Assembly: GCA_964482205.1 (NCBI GenBank)
Contig: CAYZWI010000006.1
Coordinates: 161,903 to 225,902 of the forward strand
Direction: 5' to 3'
Source: JAZDGX01 sp964482205
Lineage (GTDB): Bacteria > Eisenbacteria > RBG-16-71-46 > CAIMUX01 > WJJG01
DNA: 64,000 nucleotides
Shown here: in pieces, positions 60,610 through 64,000 of the stretch
How the letters are laid out: each line of letters begins with the position of its first letter
Numbering within the stretch: position 1 is the stretch's first letter
Translations under genes and position numbers: made by a program
The notes under the pieces: generated by a model
Seen by the model: only the letters and a program-made list of their open reading frames with translations
The model's database searches: none
What the model was told of the DNA's origin: nothing

Positions 60610-62736
60610 TCAAGAATCTTGCGCGCCCTTGCTCTTCTCGCCCGCACTCGGCGGGCGCAGCCATTCCTTCGCCCGCGCGAGCAACTCCCGCGGATTGTCC
60701 ACGATGACGGGCTCTCCCGGCAATGCCCGTCGAAAGGCCTCGCCATAGCGCGCGGTGACGATGCGCGGATCCAGGATCACGCACACCCCGCGGTCGCTCG
60801 AGCGCCGGATGAGCCGTCCGATTCCCTGGCGGAAGCGCAGCAGCGCTTCGGGCAGCGCATATTCCTGGAAGCTCGACCGCCCGCTCTCCTCGAGCGCCTC
60901 GGAGAGCGCCTGCACGCGCGGATCGGTCGGCACGGGAAAGGGCAGGCGCGTGAGCACGAGCAACTCGAGCTCCTCGCCGGGGAAATCGACGCCGTACCAG
61001 AAGCTCGCCGTTCCCAGCAATGCCGCGCGCTTCGAGGCCCGAAAGCGCTCGATGAGCTGCGCCCGGGCCCCGCTCCTGCTCTGCGTGAGGAGCTCGACCG
61101 CTGGAGGCAATTCCGAGCCGGCCAGCGATTCCGCGACCCGTTCGAGCGCGTCGTAGGCAGTGAAGAGCACGAGCGCCTTGTGCGGCACTTCCCGGATGAG
61201 CTGTCCGATCGTGCGCGCGAGGAAGCCGATGTAGGCCGGGCCGCGCGGATCGGCGCCGTGGCGCGCGGCCAGCGCGAGAAGCTGCCGATCGAGGGCGAAG
61301 GGAGACGCGAGACGCAGGCGCTCGCCTTCGCCCGATTGAAGGCCGACCTGGGAAGCGAAGTAGCCGAAATCGTCGCCGGCCGAGAGCGTCGCCGAAGTGA
61401 AGGCGACCGCCCTGTGCGGGAGGAGGATGTGCTCGCGCAGCGCGGGCCCCGTCTCGATGGGCATGCCCGCGAAGGAAGGCCCTTCCCCGCGCGCCGTCTC
61501 GACGAAGTAGACCCGATCGTGGGAGGCGGGCGAAAGCAGTTCCTCCAGCGCCTGGACGGCCTCCTCGAGCTCCTCGATCCACCCGTCGGACGCCTCCATG
61601 AGATCCTCGCGGTCGGCCGGAAGCGAGGGCGGCTGCTCGGCCGCGAGCGCTTTCATGAGCGCGCGCGCCTCGTCGCGCAGCGCGCGCAGCGCTTCCAGGC
61701 AGGCGTCGGTCTGCGCGGGAAGCAGCGCGTCCACGGGCGCTTCGGGCCGCCCATAGCGCAGCCGCTCCCCTTCCCTCGGAAATCCCGGCTGGGCGCGCAA
61801 CGCCGAGAAGAAGCCGCGCGAGATCTCGAGCGCCGCGCGCGTCCCTTCCTCCAGCGAGCGGATCTTCTTCGTCAGGTTTCGCGCGGCCACTTTGCCGGGC
61901 AATTCGCGCGCCAGCCGCCGCACACGATCGCTCACGCCCGGGTCGCCCGCGCCGCCTATCCTGCGCACGCGCTCGAGCAACCCGCGCTCGCTCACGCGAA
62001 TCGTGAGCGGATCGAGCGCGGCATCAGGCAGAAGGTGCGCCTCGTCGACGACCAGCGCGCGGTGCTCGGGGAGAATCCCGCCGCCGAACGCATCCGCCAG
62101 CAGCAGCGAGTGGTTGACGACGACGATGTCGGCCTGCCGCGCTTCCCGCCGGGCGCGCTTGTGAAAGCAGCCGTTCTCCGGGCGGCACAGGCGGCTGCGG
62201 CAGAACCGCGCGTGCCCTCCCACCTGGGCCATCGCCCAGCCCGCGCGCGCGCCGAGATCGGGCGCTTCCGCGAAATCGCCCGTCTCGGTCCTCTTCACCC
62301 AACCCTCGAGCTTGTCGATCAGCCAGCGCCCGTCCGGGCCCGCGCCTTCTTCGGCGACGAACAGGTCCCAGCGGCGCCGGCAGAGGTAGTTGGCGCGCCC
62401 CTTCAGGCAGACGACGGCGAGGTCGGGATGCACGAGCCGCTGCAGGCGCGGCGCTTCCTGGTGGAGGATCTGGTCCTGCAAGGCGCGCGTGAAGGAGCTC
62501 ACGATCACCGGCTCGTGCAGGTGGCGGGCGAGCAGCGCGGCGGGGACGAGATAGGCCATCGTCTTTCCCACCCCGGTCGGCGCTTCCGCCATCAGGATGC
62601 GATCGCCCGCCAATGCGGCGAGCGTGGCCTGCCCCATCTCCAGCTGCTGCGGACGCCAGTCATACGCGGGAACGACTTTGGAAAGCAGGCCGCCTTCGCC
62701 GAGGATCTCGTCCAGCTTTCGCGCCAGTTGTCTCAT
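60610..62736 (-). CDS. DinG/XPD-family iron-sulfur DNA helicase
   Basis: A 708-residue superfamily 2 helicase. Walker A APTGVGKT at residues 52-59, and DEAH at 231-234. Four cysteines at about 119, 179, 184 and 190 (YLCRRR, FCRSRLCRPENGC) are spaced as in XPD and DinG for a 4Fe-4S cluster. Motifs FTSATL and later QGIGRLIRRSSDRGVCVILDPRI complete the helicase core. It unwinds 5' to 3' and helps clear R-loops or damaged forks. The ATG at 62734-62736 overlaps the stop of the upstream membrane protein by four bases. Confidence 0.93.
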   Translation of the reverse strand: MRQLARKLDEILGEGGLLSKVVPAYDWRPQQLEMGQATLAALAGDRILMAEAPTGVGKTMAYLVPAALLARHLHEPVIVSSFTRALQDQILHQEAPRLQRLVHPDLAVVCLKGRANYLCRRRWDLFVAEEGAGPDGRWLIDKLEGWVKRTETGDFAEAPDLGARAGWAMAQVGGHARFCRSRLCRPENGCFHKRARREARQADIVVVNHSLLLADAFGGGILPEHRALVVDEAHLLPDAALDPLTIRVSERGLLERVRRIGGAGDPGVSDRVRRLARELPGKVAARNLTKKIRSLEEGTRAALEISRGFFSALRAQPGFPREGERLRYGRPEAPVDALLPAQTDACLEALRALRDEARALMKALAAEQPPSLPADREDLMEASDGWIEELEEAVQALEELLSPASHDRVYFVETARGEGPSFAGMPIETGPALREHILLPHRAVAFTSATLSAGDDFGYFASQVGLQSGEGERLRLASPFALDRQLLALAARHGADPRGPAYIGFLARTIGQLIREVPHKALVLFTAYDALERVAESLAGSELPPAVELLTQSRSGARAQLIERFRASKRAALLGTASFWYGVDFPGEELELLVLTRLPFPVPTDPRVQALSEALEESGRSSFQEYALPEALLRFRQGIGRLIRRSSDRGVCVILDPRIVTARYGEAFRRALPGEPVIVDNPRELLARAKEWLRPPSAGEKSKGAQDS

Positions 62737-63092
62737 CGATCCGCATCCGCCTCCCGGCCGCCGCCAGCCCGGCCGCGCGCCTCGTTCAACAGGGCCACTT
62801 CCTGGGCCAGGCCGCGCACTCGTTGATCCAGCCGCGTGAGCGCTGCCGCGTGAGCGATACCGGTCGCGGCGAAGGCGAGCACGAGGAGCGATAGCGCGAA
62901 CCATGCCGCCGGATGCGGCTCGTGATCGCGCGCCGTGAGAGCGGCGAGCAGTCCCACGCCGGCGAGCAGCAGGCCGAGGAGGAGCCAGACGGTCGCGTGC
63001 CCCATCGAGAGGCGTCCCGAGCGCCCCCAGGCGAATCCCAGCGCGGCGAGCGCCGCGCCGCCGGCGACAAGCAGCCAGAAGGCGAGCATCAT
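62733..63092 (-). CDS. Small membrane protein, DUF2304-like
   Basis: A 119-residue protein with three hydrophobic segments (MLAFWLLVAGGAALAALGFAWG, TVWLLLGLLLAGVGLLAAL, AAWFALSLLVLAFAATGIAHA) and a coiled C-terminal helix (RLDQRVRGLAQEVALLNEARG). This is the layout of DUF2304 proteins, which often neighbour polyprenyl-phosphate glycosyltransferases. Its ATG overlaps the glycosyltransferase stop, and its stop overlaps the helicase ATG, each by four bases. Confidence 0.78.
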   Translation of the reverse strand: MMLAFWLLVAGGAALAALGFAWGRSGRLSMGHATVWLLLGLLLAGVGLLAALTARDHEPHPAAWFALSLLVLAFAATGIAHAAALTRLDQRVRGLAQEVALLNEARGRAGGGREADADR

Positions 63093-63799
63093 CCCTCCTC
63101 GATGCGGTGCCGCCTGGTCGCTTCCAGGACCACCGCCACGAGCATCTTGGCCATGTACACGACCGGTTTCCACCCGATGTGCAGCGTGCCTCCCTCGGGG
63201 TTGGCGCGCATCACGACGGGCACTTCCACGATGCGGAATCCCGCCCGCCCGCAACGCACGAGCATGTTCGCGTCGGGGTAGTCGTGCGGAAAGCTGCGCG
63301 AACGCGCGTAGAAGGCGAACAACCGGCGCGAGAGCCCTTGAAAGCCGGTCGTCGCATCCCGAATCTTCTGCCCGAGCAGAAGGGAAGTGAGGCCGCCGAA
63401 GAGCTTGATCCCGACGAGCCTCGCGAGCGGCGGCCGGTATGTTCCTCCGCCGAGGAAGCGGCTTCCGAGCACGAGATCGGCGCCTTCGTCGAGCGCGCGC
63501 CGCACGGTAGAAATGGAGGCGGGGTCGTGTTGCCCGTCCGCATCCATTTGGATGACGAGCTCGAATCCCTCCTGCACGGCGAAGCGATATCCCGTTTGGA
63601 GCGCGGCGGCGTACCCGAGATTGAACGGATGCACCGCCACTCGCGCGCCCGCTTCCCGCGCCCGCGCGGCCGTCTCGTCGCGCGAGCCGTCGTCCACGAC
63701 GAGGACGGCGAGGTCGGGATGCGCGCGCGTGAGCGTCGCCAACACGCCAGGCAGTCTGCGCGCTTCGTTGAAGGCCGGGATGACGACGAGCGTGTCCAC
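63089..63799 (-). CDS. Family 2 glycosyltransferase (polyprenyl-phosphate sugar transferase type)
   Basis: A 236-residue GT-A protein like dolichyl-phosphate glucose/mannose synthases. Motifs: LVVIPAFNEARRLP near residue 4, VVDDGSRDET near 34, DADGQHDP (metal-binding D86 and D88), GSRFLGGG, and LTSLLLGQKIRDATTGFQGLSR. HIGWKPVVYMAKMLV occurs near the end. It has no multi-span C-terminal domain, which the neighbouring DUF2304 protein may replace. The start is the GTG at 63797-63799 with GAGGAA upstream; an upstream in-frame start at 63898 would add low-complexity sequence. It probably loads a sugar on a lipid carrier at the cytoplasmic membrane face. Confidence 0.9.
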   Translation of the reverse strand: MDTLVVIPAFNEARRLPGVLATLTRAHPDLAVLVVDDGSRDETAARAREAGARVAVHPFNLGYAAALQTGYRFAVQEGFELVIQMDADGQHDPASISTVRRALDEGADLVLGSRFLGGGTYRPPLARLVGIKLFGGLTSLLLGQKIRDATTGFQGLSRRLFAFYARSRSFPHDYPDANMLVRCGRAGFRIVEVPVVMRANPEGGTLHIGWKPVVYMAKMLVAVVLEATRRHRIEEG

Positions 63800-63919
63800 T
63801 TCTTCCTCGATCCTCCGGTGGGTGGCTCGCCACCCTAGCCGACCCCACAGCCCCTCGCAAGCGCGGCCCGGCGCTCGCGCCCGCGACCCTGAGCCCACGG
63901 CGCGGAAAGCAGGCCCGGA

Positions 63920-64000
63920 TTATTCATAAAGCTCGTCGCGAGACGGCGGAGATGCCCGCAGATACAAGGCGCGCGCCGCGCCGCCGACGCAGGCGTACTC
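63920..64000 (-). CDS. C-terminal 26 codons of a gene entering from the right
   Basis: The last 78 bases before a TAA stop (63920-63922, minus strand) read as an open frame with Ala/Arg/Leu composition like the neighbours (it includes YACVGGAARALYLR) and run off the right edge. The family cannot be told from so little. A gap of about 120 GC-rich bases separates it from the glycosyltransferase. Confidence 0.4.
   Translation of the reverse strand, partial: EYACVGGAARALYLRASPPSRDELYE

Overview
The window is 64 kb of high-GC bacterial chromosome. It is dense with housekeeping genes and shows no sign of phage, insertion sequences, CRISPR arrays or other recent transfer. Nearly every gene lies on the minus strand; only the glycosyltransferase fragment at the left edge and one metallo-beta-lactamase-fold gene run on the plus strand. 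A Gram-negative envelope is indicated by a PilQ secretin, lipoproteins, TatC, a SurA/PpiC-type lipoprotein and a predicted outer-membrane barrel. The combination of a Myxococcus-ordered type IV pilus cluster, MglA/MglB, SpoVG, SelA and a recA-recX-alaS run points to Myxococcota or to a related deep-branching Gram-negative phylum (for example an Eisenbacteria/FCB-type lineage). The sequence alone does not let me decide between them.

Layout from left to right, with genes read on the minus strand unless stated. 1-3.3 kb: plus-strand glycosyltransferase fragment, coaX, tatC, and the plus-strand hydrolase. 3.4-14.8 kb: smc, a SPOR protein with a degenerate kinase-like domain, selA, an elongation factor G with its own strong promoter, a bifunctional nuclease, and a PpiC lipoprotein. 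14.8-20.2 kb: a translation/cell-wall run (ispE, spoVG, tRNA-Gln, prs, L25, pth, S6, S18, L9). 20.2-28.9 kb: a UbiA-type prenyltransferase and rmlD, then the DNA-repair run pgpA-cinA-thpR-recA-recX-alaS. 29-35.3 kb: mglB-mglA, recR, ybaB, dnaX, the SRP RNA, and four tRNAs flanking a CsgG-like lipoprotein and tadA.

36.6-57.4 kb is the centrepiece, a complete type IV pilus locus. In transcription order it carries a TPR protein, a barrel protein, comEA, pilB, pilT, pilC, pilS, pilR, pilA, an ABC ATPase and permease (pilH/pilI-like), a TPR protein, and pilM, N, O, P, Q. Only the prepilin peptidase PilD is missing from the order known in Myxococcus. PilR is a sigma-54 activator. I find a near-perfect sigma-54 promoter before pilA and a second good candidate before pilB, each 121 bases from its start codon. 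Intrinsic terminators follow pilA and pilQ. MglA/MglB, encoded about 7.5 kb from pilQ, would set the polarity of such a pilus.

57.5-64 kb: hutI and hutU (histidine degradation), a DinG/XPD-like iron-sulfur helicase, a DUF2304-type membrane protein and its family 2 glycosyltransferase, and the last 26 codons of a gene entering from the right.

Many adjacent genes overlap by four bases (ATGA or GTGA), which implies translational coupling inside operons. Start codons were chosen from Shine-Dalgarno spacing and family length, and alternatives are given where the choice is open.
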